The position numbers were made by a program, and so were the translations under genes. Below are positions 18,893 through 28,326 of a stretch of 64,000 nucleotides of DNA, piece by piece; within the stretch, counting starts at the first letter, position 1; every line of letters begins with the position of its first letter. Origin of the DNA: an uncultured Methanobrevibacter sp. (GTDB lineage Archaea > Methanobacteriota > Methanobacteria > Methanobacteriales > Methanobacteriaceae); assembly GCF_902770715.1 (NCBI RefSeq), contig NZ_CACXTS010000009.1:41423-105422 (forward strand), in the 5' to 3' direction. The notes under the pieces were generated by a model, which ran no database searches, was not told the DNA's origin, and saw nothing but the letters and a program-made list of their open reading frames with translations.

Positions 18893-19629
18893 TTTAAAAT
18901 GTTTAATATTTCCAACTGATTTTTCCCAACAAGCAAGTTATGCTTTGTATCATCAAAAATGATTATTTCAGAGTTATCAACTTTACTTTTCAACTCTTTT
19001 TGCAAATCAACTGGAGTAATGTCATCATATTTTCCGGCCAAAATTAATGTAGGAATCTTGATGTGTGACAAATCATCTTCAAAATCCGCACTCGATAAAG
19101 CATCAATCGCTTTAATATATGCTTTTGTATTGGCAGTTTCTGAAGCAATCCCCTTTAAAAATTCAAGCTCCTCTTTATTATCATTAATGACATTAGGACA
19201 TAATACCCTCGGCAAAATTAAATCATAAAAGTCATTGAAACTATTTTCAAGAGCATTCTTAAATTGGACAAATACCTCCTCTAAATGGCCATTTAACTTG
19301 TAAAAACTGGACATTAACACCAGTGATGATACCATTTTAGGATATTTTCTATTGAAATCAAGTGCAACAATACCACCCAATGAAAATCCTATTAAGTTAA
19401 CATTTTGAATTTTTAACTCATCCAAAAGATTTTTTAAGTCCAGAACATAAGTATCAATTGTAATTTCATCATTTCCTAACTCAGAACCCCCATGACCTCT
19501 TAAATCAATCCTTAAAATTTGATAATTGCCTTTAAGATGGTTTGCCAAAAATTCCCAATAAAGTAAATTATCCGAGAGTCCATGAATGAAAACCAAAGTT
19601 TCACCGCTGCCTTCCAATTTATAATTCAT
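18862..19629 (-). CDS. Alpha/beta hydrolase
   Basis: A 255-residue alpha/beta-hydrolase fold protein. The oxyanion region is LVFIHGLSDN, the nucleophile elbow GFSLGG carries the catalytic Ser, the acid is probably in LAGKYDDITP and the His in DDTKHNLLV. It most resembles small esterases or lyases such as BioH, MenH and 3-oxoadipate enol-lactonase. The substrate cannot be told. It converges on copZ with 2 bases between the stop codons and is probably independent of the metal cassette. Confidence 0.8.
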   Translation of the reverse strand: MNYKLEGSGETLVFIHGLSDNLLYWEFLANHLKGNYQILRIDLRGHGGSELGNDEITIDTYVLDLKNLLDELKIQNVNLIGFSLGGIVALDFNRKYPKMVSSLVLMSSFYKLNGHLEEVFVQFKNALENSFNDFYDLILPRVLCPNVINDNKEELEFLKGIASETANTKAYIKAIDALSSADFEDDLSHIKIPTLILAGKYDDITPVDLQKELKSKVDNSEIIIFDDTKHNLLVGKNQLEILNILKNFYKKRKEE

Positions 19630-19774
19630 ATTAATAATTTAGGGAATGAATACTTTAAATAGATTACAGAATTACTTTAACATCAAAATTAATCATCAAA
19701 TTTTAAATAACTTAAATAACAAATCATAATTCATATAATTATTTTATAAAATTATAACTAAAAAAGGGATTGAA

Positions 19775-20791
19775 ATGAAAACTGTTGCTATTAATGGTTA
19801 TGGAACCATCGGTAAAAGAGTGGCTGATGCTGTTGCTGCTCAAGATGACATGAAGGTAGTTGGTGTAAGTAAAACTAGACCAAACTATGAAGCAAGAACA
19901 GCTGTTGAAGAAAAAGGCTATCCATTATATATTGGAATTCCAGAAAGAGAACAAATGTTCAAAGATGCTGGAATTGAAATAGCAGGTACTGTTGAAGAAA
20001 TGATTCAGGAAGCAGATGTTGTTGTTGACTGTACTCCTGGAACTATCGGACCACAAAACCTTGAAATGTATAAAAAAGCTGGCGTCAAAGCAATTTATCA
20101 AGGTGGAGAAGACCACGAATTAACCGGTCTTTCTTTTAATTCTATTTCCAATTATGATGATTCATATGGTGCGGATTATACCAGGGTAGTTTCATGTAAC
20201 ACTACTGGATTAACCCGTACATTACATACAATCGACAAAATTGCAGACATTAAAAAAGTAAGAGCAGTGATGGTTAGAAGAGGATCCGACCCATCTGAAG
20301 TCAAAAAAGGACCAATTAATGCAATTGTTCCAAATCCTCCAAAAGTACCTTCTCACCACGGTCCTGATGTACAGACCGTAATGAAAGGAATTGACGTTAC
20401 AACAATGGCATTGCTCGTTCCTACTACTTTAATGCACCAACACAACATAATGGTTGAAATCAATAATGATGTGGAAACCGAAGAAATTATCGAAGCTTTG
20501 GAAAAACGTTCTAGAGTAATTATTGTTTCTGCTGAAGAAGGCTTAGGATCCACTGCTGAACTGATGGAATATGCTAAAGAACTTGGAAGAAACAGAAATG
20601 ACTTATATGAAATTCCAGTTTGGAAAGAGTCAATTAATGTTGTTGGAAATGAATTGTTCTACATGCAAGCAGTACATCAAGAATCTGATGTAGTGCCTGA
20701 AAACGTTGATGCTATTCGTGCACTTTTAGAAATGGAAAGTGACAACGAAAAGTCAATTGCAAAAACTAACAAAGCTATGGGAATATTCTAA
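19775..20791 (+). CDS. gap: Glyceraldehyde-3-phosphate dehydrogenase, archaeal type
   Basis: Phosphorylating GAPDH of the archaeal (type II) family, mainly gluconeogenic in methanogens. It has the Rossmann start [17 protein letters not shown], the catalytic Cys141 in [11 protein letters not shown] and the later HQHNIMVEI and [13 protein letters not shown] segments. Length 338 is standard. An A/T-rich promoter region precedes it and the stop codon lies in a hairpin loop followed by a T-run. Confidence 0.97.
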   Translation: MKTVAINGYGTIGKRVADAVAAQDDMKVVGVSKTRPNYEARTAVEEKGYPLYIGIPEREQMFKDAGIEIAGTVEEMIQEADVVVDCTPGTIGPQNLEMYKKAGVKAIYQGGEDHELTGLSFNSISNYDDSYGADYTRVVSCNTTGLTRTLHTIDKIADIKKVRAVMVRRGSDPSEVKKGPINAIVPNPPKVPSHHGPDVQTVMKGIDVTTMALLVPTTLMHQHNIMVEINNDVETEEIIEALEKRSRVIIVSAEEGLGSTAELMEYAKELGRNRNDLYEIPVWKESINVVGNELFYMQAVHQESDVVPENVDAIRALLEMESDNEKSIAKTNKAMGIF

Positions 20792-20805
20792 ATTCCCCTT
20801 TTTTT
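20779..20805 (+). terminator. Stop-in-loop terminator of gap
   Basis: GGGAAT / ATTCCC arms enclose ATTCTAA, which includes the gap stop codon, and are followed by CCTTTTTTT on the plus strand. Confidence 0.7.
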
Positions 20806-20826
20806 ACTATTTTTTTAATGATTTGA

Positions 20827-21663
20827 ATGAAAAACCAAGTACTTTTTGGACCTGCAGGAAGTCCAGTTGATTATAAGGGCGCAGCATATAAAGCCCCAAA
20901 ATATATTCAGAATGAAGGACTTGATTCCTACGAATATCAATCGCCATATGGAGTAAGAATTGGTGAAAAAGCTGCAACCACCTTAAAAGAAGAATCTCAA
21001 AAGCATGATATTTTAGTTTCCATGCATGCACCCTATTACATTAATTTGTGTGCAAAAGAAGAAGAGAAACTTGATAAAAGCATTGGACATCTAATAGCTG
21101 CTGCCCGTGCCGGAGAATGGATGGGTGCTTACAGATTAGTTTTCCACCCCGGAGCTTATCTAAATAGAAAACCTGAAAAAGCTATGGAAATATCTAAAAA
21201 TACTGTCAATCGCTTGTTTGAAGAACTTGAAGCTGAAGGAATTGAAGAATTTACCTTTGCTCCTGAAACTACAGGTAAACGAACACAGCTTGGAAATGTA
21301 GGTGAGGTTGTTGAACTTTGCGCCAGTTTTGACCATTTTGAACCGACAATTGATTTTGCTCATGTTCATGCAAGAGGCAGAGGATTCTTAAATAAAAAAG
21401 AAGATTACAACTGCATTTTTTCAACTATAGAAGACCATTTGGATATTGATATCCTACATTGTCACTTCACAACCATTGAATATGGAATGGGTGGTGAAGT
21501 AAAGCATCATACTTTAGATGAAAGCGGTGAATACGGGCCGAATATCAAAGATTTATTATCCAATTTAATCGATAATGGTTGGAATGCAAATATCATATGT
21601 GAAACTCCACTCAGAGACATAGATTCTTTAAAAATGAAACAACTTTACGAAAGCATGATATGA
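20827..21663 (+). CDS. nfo: Endonuclease IV-like AP endonuclease
   Basis: TIM-barrel enzyme of the endonuclease IV family, which cuts DNA at abasic sites. Metal-binding residues are visible in SMHAPYYINL, RLVFHPGAYL, FAPETTGK, TIDFAHVHARG, DILHCHFTTIEY and the closing NIICETPL. Length 278 is normal. It is 14 bases upstream of the methyltransferase-Ig gene and may share its transcript. Confidence 0.9.
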   Translation: MKNQVLFGPAGSPVDYKGAAYKAPKYIQNEGLDSYEYQSPYGVRIGEKAATTLKEESQKHDILVSMHAPYYINLCAKEEEKLDKSIGHLIAAARAGEWMGAYRLVFHPGAYLNRKPEKAMEISKNTVNRLFEELEAEGIEEFTFAPETTGKRTQLGNVGEVVELCASFDHFEPTIDFAHVHARGRGFLNKKEDYNCIFSTIEDHLDIDILHCHFTTIEYGMGGEVKHHTLDESGEYGPNIKDLLSNLIDNGWNANIICETPLRDIDSLKMKQLYESMI

Positions 21664-21676
21664 TGGATGTGTTTAA

Positions 21677-23656
21677 ATGCATTTAAATACTGAAGTTTAT
21701 TGGGAAAAACGATTTAAAACCGATTGGAAAGACCTTAAAGGAGCAGAACAAACTTTAATACATTACGAAACAATACTCACTCATTTACCGCAATGGATGA
21801 AAGATGTGGTTGAAAATAATAAGTATTCCATATGTGACATGGGTTGTGGAATGGGTGAAGGAACAAATGAATTACATAAAACTTTCCCTAAATCAAAAGT
21901 ATTTGGAATGGATTTTTCACAAACCGCCATCGATGAAGCTAATAAGCAATACAATGATGAAAATCTAACCTATTTCAAAGGGGATATGCGTGATTGTGAT
22001 GAAAAATTTGACATTATAGTTACCTCCCATACTCTAGAACATTTTTATGACCCTTTTGAGATTGTTGAAAAATTATCTCAAAATTGCAAATATTTAATTA
22101 TTACCGTACCATTTAGAGAGGAGGATTTGTGGAAAGAACATTGCTTTTCATTCCAATATGAATCATTTCCATTAACTATCCATAATAAAAGATTAATTTA
22201 TTATAAAGAAATAGAACCCATGTTCTTTTCTGCAGGCAATTATATGCTAAAAGAACAAATCTTAGTTATTTATGCAAATAATGAATTGGTTGAGGACTTT
22301 TCATTAGATAAATTAAATTCATTCTATGATGAAAAAGTAATTCTTCAAAATAAATTGGAAAAGCTAAAAAAAGAAAAGGAAGCGTTAGATAAACAAAATA
22401 ATCTTTTCAAATCAACAAAAGCTTATAAAATGTGGATTGAAGATACTGGCATTGGAAAGAATAACAAAAATAATTTCGAAGATGATGAGTCATTTAATGA
22501 CATGATGACTGCCAAAAATGATGTTGCTATTTTATCTGCAAGCAATGTTGTTATGACTTATAAAGATGGATCTGCTTATAATGTTACTTTAACTGATATT
22601 AACGGCAAGGGTATTGCAAACAAAATTATAACGATTACACTCAGCGATATAATCTATAACCTTAAAACGGATTTGAATGGTAATGTGAGTCTAACAATTA
22701 ATCTAAATATTGGCAATTACGAAATTTCGGCTAAAGTCGAAAATGATGGCAACGACGACAAATTAGAAATCAGCAACACAATTCATGTTAAAAAACCAAA
22801 AATGACAATTACCGCTGAAGACATCCACATGACATACAAAGACGGAACAAAATACAATGTCCAACTAACCGATAAAGACAACCGCCCAATTACATTAGCA
22901 GGAGAAATAATAACAATCACTCTTGAAGAAAAAGAGTACATCATTAAAACCGATGAACTGGGAATTGCAAGCCTACCAATTAACCTAAACCTTGGAAAAC
23001 ATACAATTTCTGCTAAACTCGAAGAAACAGACTACACTGATGAAATTGAAATCAACAACACAATTCATGTTAAAAAACCAAAAATGTCAATTACCGCTGA
23101 AGACATCCACATGACATACAAAGACGGAACAAAATACAACGTCCAACTAACCGATGAAAATGGCAATCCTCTTGAATTATCCCATCAAATTATTAAAATT
23201 TATCTTCAAGACAGGGAATATAATCGTGAAACCAATGCCCAAGGCATTGCAAGCCTACCAATTAACTTAAACATAGGAAAATATGAAATTTCAGCCAAAT
23301 TCAAAGGAAATGAACCCGACAAAGAAATCAAAATCAACAACACAATTCATGTTAAAAAACCAAAAATGTCAATTACCGCTGAAGACATCCACATGACATA
23401 CAAAGACGGAACAGAATACAATGTCCAGCTAATCAACGAAGACAACCGCCCCCTTACATTAGCAGGAGAAATAATAACAATCAACATTGTAGGCAAGGAA
23501 TACGATCTCAAAACCAATAATCAGGGTATTGCAAGCCTACCAATTAACTTAAACATAGGAAAATATAAGATTTCAGCCAAATTCAAAGAAAAGGAATCCA
23601 ACAACGAAATCAAAATCGACAACATCATTTATGTTGAAAGACCAAAAATGCCATAG
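21677..23656 (+). CDS. SAM-dependent methyltransferase fused to four adhesin-type Ig-like repeats
   Basis: Residues 1-200 form a class I SAM methyltransferase: CDMGCGMGEG (SAM loop), FGMDFSQTAID and SHTLEHFYDP. A coiled-coil linker (about 215-250) and an acidic stretch follow. The remaining 380 residues are four Ig-like units, each with MTYKDG, a beta-rich middle, ASLPINLNIGKY and a closing NNTIHVKKPKM; such units belong to Methanobrevibacter adhesin-like proteins. There is no signal peptide or membrane anchor, so as written the protein is cytosolic. The DNA of the last three units is very similar at an exact 282-base period. It could be a real new architecture or a fusion of an adhesin 3' end onto a methyltransferase gene. 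Substrate unknown. Confidence 0.75.
   Translation: MHLNTEVYWEKRFKTDWKDLKGAEQTLIHYETILTHLPQWMKDVVENNKYSICDMGCGMGEGTNELHKTFPKSKVFGMDFSQTAIDEANKQYNDENLTYFKGDMRDCDEKFDIIVTSHTLEHFYDPFEIVEKLSQNCKYLIITVPFREEDLWKEHCFSFQYESFPLTIHNKRLIYYKEIEPMFFSAGNYMLKEQILVIYANNELVEDFSLDKLNSFYDEKVILQNKLEKLKKEKEALDKQNNLFKSTKAYKMWIEDTGIGKNNKNNFEDDESFNDMMTAKNDVAILSASNVVMTYKDGSAYNVTLTDINGKGIANKIITITLSDIIYNLKTDLNGNVSLTINLNIGNYEISAKVENDGNDDKLEISNTIHVKKPKMTITAEDIHMTYKDGTKYNVQLTDKDNRPITLAGEIITITLEEKEYIIKTDELGIASLPINLNLGKHTISAKLEETDYTDEIEINNTIHVKKPKMSITAEDIHMTYKDGTKYNVQLTDENGNPLELSHQIIKIYLQDREYNRETNAQGIASLPINLNIGKYEISAKFKGNEPDKEIKINNTIHVKKPKMSITAEDIHMTYKDGTEYNVQLINEDNRPLTLAGEIITINIVGKEYDLKTNNQGIASLPINLNIGKYKISAKFKEKESNNEIKIDNIIYVERPKMP
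22500..23650 (+). repeat. Tandem Ig-repeat DNA, three units at exactly 282 bp
   Basis: The MTYKDG codons start at 22553, 22829, 23111 and 23393: one step of 276 and two of 282 bases. The segment from AACACAATTCATG into the next MTYKDG is almost identical at 22775, 23057 and 23339. Middles of the units have diverged more than the joints. This looks like recent duplication or gene conversion. Confidence 0.8.
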
Positions 23657-23668
23657 AAAAATATCAAT

Positions 23669-24181
23669 TTAATAATCTTTAACGGAGTGAATTAAATCAT
23701 CCATATCATTGAAAAGATTATTTATATCATCATTATCTTTTTCGTTGGAACTTAAATGAATTACCAATTCATTAATCAAATCTTCCATTTTGTCAACGAA
23801 TGTCTCTAATGTTTTAATTTTACTATCAATCTCTTTTTCAACAAGTTCATTATTGTCTGTGTCCAGTTCCACCATCTTTCTTGTTACTTCCAACTGATTT
23901 GAAAATAGCTGATTAGACTTATTTATTGAAGAAGAAAATTTATTATAAGCCATATGATTCGGATCGAATAGTTTTTCAACTAACTCTTTAGCTCTTTTTT
24001 GTTTAAAATTATAATCCTTTTCTATATCATTAATAATTTCATCATATTTTGATGGAACAACTTTTTTAATCTTTTGAACGCGAAAAACTTGTTTTCCGCA
24101 TTGAGTGCAGAACTTTTGATTAGGTTCAAGTTTGGCCCCACAATAAATACAAAAATGATTGTGGTCATCATAAATATTCAT
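23669..24181 (-). CDS. Zinc-ribbon protein with helical C-terminus
   Basis: A 170-residue protein that begins with a zinc ribbon (CIYCG, then CTQCG, 12 residues apart) and continues as a long charged helical region with leucine and isoleucine heptads (TLETFVDKMEDLINEL). No membrane segment is visible. It converges on the Ig-repeat gene with 12 bases between stop codons. Zinc-ribbon plus helix proteins of this kind are frequent in Methanobrevibacter, with no assigned function. Confidence 0.65.
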   Translation of the reverse strand: MNIYDDHNHFCIYCGAKLEPNQKFCTQCGKQVFRVQKIKKVVPSKYDEIINDIEKDYNFKQKRAKELVEKLFDPNHMAYNKFSSSINKSNQLFSNQLEVTRKMVELDTDNNELVEKEIDSKIKTLETFVDKMEDLINELVIHLSSNEKDNDDINNLFNDMDDLIHSVKDY

Positions 24182-24213
24182 AATACTTATTTAAACATCA
24201 AATTTAATAAATG

Positions 24214-25281
24214 CTATGATTTTCTCAATTTCAAAATTACAATCTCCGAATCAGTTCCCCACCTCATTGGAGTGTCCATTGAACCTACGCCAGTTGTAAC
24301 ATGCAGATACTTGCCGAACTTATTTTTAAATAATCCCTTATTGTATCCAAACATCAAATTAGCAATCCAAACAACCGGATAAAACTGGCCACCATGAGTA
24401 TGGCCTGACAATTGAATATCAAAGCCTAATTCAGAAAATTCATCCCAATGATAAGGAACATGATAATTAATAATGTTAATCATATTCGGATTTATCCATG
24501 ATTCATCAACTTTTGGAACTTCCCTATCTTCAAAACTGAAAGTAAGGCCAAAAACACTTAACTCTCCAAATTCCCTTCTTTGATTATCCAAAACAATTAT
24601 TCCTGCATTTTCACATGCTTTTATAACATTATCAATTCCAGGATAGAAATCATGATTTCCTGGAGTGAATATTATTGGCATATTGACTTCTTTAAATGCC
24701 ATTAAGTCATTTTCTTCCACAACTGATGAGCCATCAGCCAAATCTCCGGAAATAATGGTTAATTCACAAGAACTTTCAAGTTCTTTTAATTTATTTCCTA
24801 TCATGGAGATTATTGACTTATGACGTACAGATCCAAAATGAACATCTGACAAATGTGCAATGTCAATATCTCTAGTCAAATTATCTAAATTTAATGTTTT
24901 TTCACTTACAATTAATTTATGAGCCTTATAATAATTATAAACACCTAAAATAGGTACAATTAAAATTAAACCAAAAACTACTTCAAATGGTAATGCTACA
25001 AACCTGCCAATTAAATAAATAACAATAATGTCGATTAGAAACATTACTGATGCCCACATCCAAATACCATTAATCGTTGTTAATAACCTGCCAAAAAAAG
25101 TTGATTTTTTTGTTTCAAAAAACATTGGAAGGCAGTGCAATAAACCCACTAAAACTGTTAAAACGAATAAATAAATATCATTCAATCCGCCAAATAATAA
25201 AAATATGTATTTTAGCAGAAAAAATTCAAATAACATGTAAAATGGCGTTACAAACAATACCCTTCGTGTTCGACGACTCAT
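24214..25281 (-). CDS. Membrane-anchored metallophosphoesterase
   Basis: YkuE-type calcineurin-like phosphoesterase. The N-terminus has four hydrophobic helices (about residues 5-115). The dinuclear metal site follows in order: HLSDVHFG, ISGDLADG, PGNHDF, NYHVPYH and GHTHGGQ. I place the start at ATG 25281, behind AGAGG; the frame is open to 25422 but that part is promoter-like. Related bacterial enzymes act on membrane lipids or UDP-diacylglucosamine. Substrate not known. It is divergent from the AAA ATPase gene. Confidence 0.88.
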   Translation of the reverse strand: MSRRTRRVLFVTPFYMLFEFFLLKYIFLLFGGLNDIYLFVLTVLVGLLHCLPMFFETKKSTFFGRLLTTINGIWMWASVMFLIDIIVIYLIGRFVALPFEVVFGLILIVPILGVYNYYKAHKLIVSEKTLNLDNLTRDIDIAHLSDVHFGSVRHKSIISMIGNKLKELESSCELTIISGDLADGSSVVEENDLMAFKEVNMPIIFTPGNHDFYPGIDNVIKACENAGIIVLDNQRREFGELSVFGLTFSFEDREVPKVDESWINPNMINIINYHVPYHWDEFSELGFDIQLSGHTHGGQFYPVVWIANLMFGYNKGLFKNKFGKYLHVTTGVGSMDTPMRWGTDSEIVILKLRKS

Positions 25282-25371
25282 GATAAAACCTCTTAAAATA
25301 ATTATATTACAACAACTATTTAAATAATTAAAACTAATGTTATTTTGTACTGAAATATCGGAGGTGAGTAG

Positions 25372-26496
25372 TTGAAAAGTGATAACAAAAAAGCAGAAAT
25401 TAAAACAACTAACCAAAAACAACCCCTAAAAGAAACTGAATGTAAAGAATATGCAGAATGCATCATTTTAAAGCCTGTTGGTTACCCATTTGAGTTTAAT
25501 TTAATGGATGATGATATTGAAATTACCAACAAAGAGCTATTCGAAGAATATGCTCGTGAACAATGGCTTGGATTAGTTGTTAGTGAAAACTCACATTTAT
25601 TTGATCAGAAAATCATACCGGATTACGGTTTTGAGATAATAAAAGCAAAACCAAATAACTCCATTATTTCTGAAACAACAAAAATCAAACTTATTACTGA
25701 TGATTTAAAAAATAAAAGAGATGAAACCAAATTTAAATCAAATATACTCCTTTCAGATATTGTCGGGCAAAAAAATGCTAAAAATAAAGTTAAGGTCATA
25801 ACAAGATATTTGGAAAATCCGGAAAAATTCGGACCTTGGGCTCCGAAAAATATTTTGTTCTACGGACTTCCAGGTACTGGGAAAACCATGCTTGTAAAAG
25901 CGCTCGCCAACGAACTTGAAGTTCCATTGTATTTAATTAAAGCAACATCATTGATTGGCGACCATGTGGGAGATGGAGCATCTAAAATTCATGATTTATT
26001 CAAAAAAGCTAGTGAAAATTCGCCGTCAATAATTTTCATTGATGAAATGGATGCCATTGCACTCCATAGGTCTTTTCAAACTTTAAGAGGAGATGTTTCC
26101 GAAATAGTAAATTCACTTTTAACTGAAATGGATGGAATCAGTGAAAATGAATCCGTTATAACCATTGGTGCAACAAATAATCCAACTTCCCTTGATTTTG
26201 CGGTTAGAAGTAGATTTGAAGAGGAAATAGAATTTGAGTTGCCTGATGATGAAGAAAGATTAACAATTTTAGAAAATAATCTGAAAACAATGCCTCTTGA
26301 TTATGATATTGACTTAGAGAAAGTTGTTAAAATAACTAAAGGATTATCTGGAAGAGACCTGAAGGAAAAAATTCTAAAAACAGCTCTTCACAATGCGATA
26401 GCTAATGATTATGAAATAGTCACAATGGAAAATATAGATTATGCTATCAAAAATAGTAAAATAAAAAATACAGATGTTAAAGGAATGTTTGAATAG
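25372..26496 (+). CDS. AAA+ ATPase of the proteasome-regulatory/Cdc48-like class
   Basis: A 374-residue single-AAA protein. Walker A GLPGTGKT (165-172), Walker B IIFIDEMDA with Asp224/Glu225, sensor 1 GATNNP and arginine-finger region VRSRFEEE are intact. The N-terminal 125 residues are unlike PAN; they carry neither a coiled coil nor an OB fold that I can see. PAN's C-terminal HbYX proteasome docking motif is also missing, the end being KGMFE. It is thus an archaeal AAA family of unknown substrate. Start TTG 25372, preceded by GGAGGTGAG. Confidence 0.8.
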   Translation: MKSDNKKAEIKTTNQKQPLKETECKEYAECIILKPVGYPFEFNLMDDDIEITNKELFEEYAREQWLGLVVSENSHLFDQKIIPDYGFEIIKAKPNNSIISETTKIKLITDDLKNKRDETKFKSNILLSDIVGQKNAKNKVKVITRYLENPEKFGPWAPKNILFYGLPGTGKTMLVKALANELEVPLYLIKATSLIGDHVGDGASKIHDLFKKASENSPSIIFIDEMDAIALHRSFQTLRGDVSEIVNSLLTEMDGISENESVITIGATNNPTSLDFAVRSRFEEEIEFELPDDEERLTILENNLKTMPLDYDIDLEKVVKITKGLSGRDLKEKILKTALHNAIANDYEIVTMENIDYAIKNSKIKNTDVKGMFE

Positions 26497-26506
26497 TCAA
26501 ACATTC
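26483..26506. terminator. Stop-in-loop hairpin between AAA gene and hemA
   Basis: Perfect 10-bp arms GAATGTTTGA / TCAAACATTC around the loop ATAG, which holds the AAA gene's TAG stop. It sits between two convergent genes and has only a weak T-tract, so it may act on both strands or protect 3' ends. Confidence 0.6.
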
Positions 26507-26508
26507 AA

Positions 26509-27708
26509 TCAATCTTTATTAAACAGATACTCACAAGCCTCAATTATTTCTTCATTATCTTCTTTTGCAGCTTTTTTAACTTTTTTAGAAATATCATAGA
26601 ATATTTTATTGACAATGGAATTTGTTAAATTATCCAATATTTTTACACTACCATCTACATCAGCTAACTTAACACTTGCTTTTTGAGTTTCACGTTGTCT
26701 TATCTCTTCCATAGATGCTCTTAAATTACCAAGTAATTCATCAACTTCCATTATTTTGAAGGATTCTTTAAGTAAAAGGAACTCTTCATTGATGATGTTT
26801 TCTGCTTCACCAAATTCCTTTATTCTAAGGCGAGTATTTTCATCTGCAATTTCCCTCAAATCATCAATGTTAAATGATTTTACACCCAATTCACAAACAT
26901 CTTCAGAAATATCACGAGGATTTGCAATATCCACCATCATCAAGTTTTCATAATCCATATCAATACCTAAAAGACGTTCTTTTGTAATAATATGGTGCGG
27001 AGCACTTGTTGCACTAATAACAACATCAGCAGTAGCCAAATACTCTTCCAAATCATTGAATAAAATAGCTTCTCCACCCAAATCCTTCGCCAAATCAACA
27101 GCAACATAATAAGTTCTGTTAGCAACAAAAATAGCATTTAAATCTTTTTCAGCGAGTGCTTTTGCAACCAACCGGCCCATTTTTCCAGCACCGATAACCA
27201 ATACGGATTTGTCATCCAAACATCCAATATGCTTTTCAGCCAAATCAATAGCTGCAGAACCAATTGATACTGATCCTTTATTGATATTGGTCTTGTTTCT
27301 AACAACTTGACCCACATGAATTGCTTTAGTAAAAATTAAATCAAGGACTTTACCACAATGATGGTTTTTCATGGCTTTATGTTTTGCATCTTTGACCTGG
27401 CCCAAAATTTGATCTTCACCCACAATCATGGATTCCAAACCAGAAGTCATCCTAAGCAAATGCATAACAGCGGATTGACCATAATCAATGACAATACTCT
27501 GATTTTCATGAGATAACAATTCCTCATCTTCAGGAATATTTTCATTATGAATATAAATTTCTTTTCTATTGCATGTAGAAATCTCAATATATTCACCAAT
27601 AGAATATTTTTCTTGCAATTCTGCAAATAATTCATCAATGTCCTTTGATATAACCTCCATAGATTGAATATCTGCTATCTTATGGTCAACTCTCAAATTT
27701 AATATCAA
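26509..27708 (-). CDS. hemA: Glutamyl-tRNA reductase
   Basis: First enzyme of tetrapyrrole synthesis from Glu-tRNA, leading to F430, cobamide and siroheme. The catalytic Cys46 is in STCNRKE; SGLESMIVGEDQILGQVKDA and the NADP-binding VLVIGAGKMGRLVAKAL are standard. C-terminal dimerisation helices are present. It overlaps the upstream dehydrogenase gene by 4 bases (ATGA), so the two are translationally coupled. Confidence 0.97.
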   Translation of the reverse strand: MILNLRVDHKIADIQSMEVISKDIDELFAELQEKYSIGEYIEISTCNRKEIYIHNENIPEDEELLSHENQSIVIDYGQSAVMHLLRMTSGLESMIVGEDQILGQVKDAKHKAMKNHHCGKVLDLIFTKAIHVGQVVRNKTNINKGSVSIGSAAIDLAEKHIGCLDDKSVLVIGAGKMGRLVAKALAEKDLNAIFVANRTYYVAVDLAKDLGGEAILFNDLEEYLATADVVISATSAPHHIITKERLLGIDMDYENLMMVDIANPRDISEDVCELGVKSFNIDDLREIADENTRLRIKEFGEAENIINEEFLLLKESFKIMEVDELLGNLRASMEEIRQRETQKASVKLADVDGSVKILDNLTNSIVNKIFYDISKKVKKAAKEDNEEIIEACEYLFNKD

Positions 27709-28325
27709 TTTAATCCCCTTATAATATTGTCAATATACTCTTTTGCTTCGCCAATTTTGCGATTTTCAATCAAATCATTTATCTTTTCATCCTCAAAGAT
27801 TTCATAAAGATACTTTCTTCTTTCTTTTTGATTTTTAACATTATCCTTTAAAAGTGAACGCGCATAATCCTGAAGTTCAATTTCCAAAATATCCTCTTCT
27901 GTAATAATTGATTGAATTTTCTTTCTTAGTTGACGAGCCATTAATGGACTTTTTCCATTAGTAAAAATAGATATTTCAATTTCCCCAATATTAAAGCTTG
28001 TAGGTACGATTATATCGCCTTTTTGTGGGATATCTGCCCTGTTAACAAGTTTATCGTTAGCAATTTCACAAACATGATTAGATAGCTTCTCATCACCGCT
28101 GGCAACAACAACCAAATCAGACCACTCAACCAAATCGTCAACATCATCAGTGGAACATAATACAGCCCCTTTACATTCCAACTCTTCAGATATATGTGTG
28201 CCCGCCAATTTCACATTAGCTCCATGGTCTAAAAATTTATTTGCCCTTCTTGTTGCAACTTCGCCAGTGCCCAAAATAAAAACATTTAAATCTGAAGTCT
28301 TTAAATAAAGAGAAGTCCAATCCAT
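27705..28325 (-). CDS. Precorrin-2 dehydrogenase / sirohydrochlorin ferrochelatase-like protein
   Basis: Met8/CysG N-domain-like enzyme: Rossmann GTGEVATRRANKFLDHGA, VVASGDEKLSNHV, VNRADIPQKGDIIVPTSF and SPLMARQLRKKI. It oxidises precorrin-2 to sirohydrochlorin using NAD, on the way to F430, cobamide and siroheme. I chose ATG 28325 (MDWTSLYL), which starts beside the marker 9 stop at 28327; the frame extends to 28355. It is coupled to hemA. Confidence 0.9.
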   Translation of the reverse strand: MDWTSLYLKTSDLNVFILGTGEVATRRANKFLDHGANVKLAGTHISEELECKGAVLCSTDDVDDLVEWSDLVVVASGDEKLSNHVCEIANDKLVNRADIPQKGDIIVPTSFNIGEIEISIFTNGKSPLMARQLRKKIQSIITEEDILEIELQDYARSLLKDNVKNQKERRKYLYEIFEDEKINDLIENRKIGEAKEYIDNIIRGLN

Positions 28326-28326
28326 T

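Noticed and set aside
22775..23626. Possible CRISPR-like or intergenic repeat array
   Set aside because: The 282-base repeats are in frame and encode Ig-like domains; spacing and length do not fit CRISPR.
25282..25422. Longer metallophosphoesterase start
   Set aside because: The extra 47 residues cover the divergent promoter region and lack a ribosome site; ATG 25281 has AGAGG before it.
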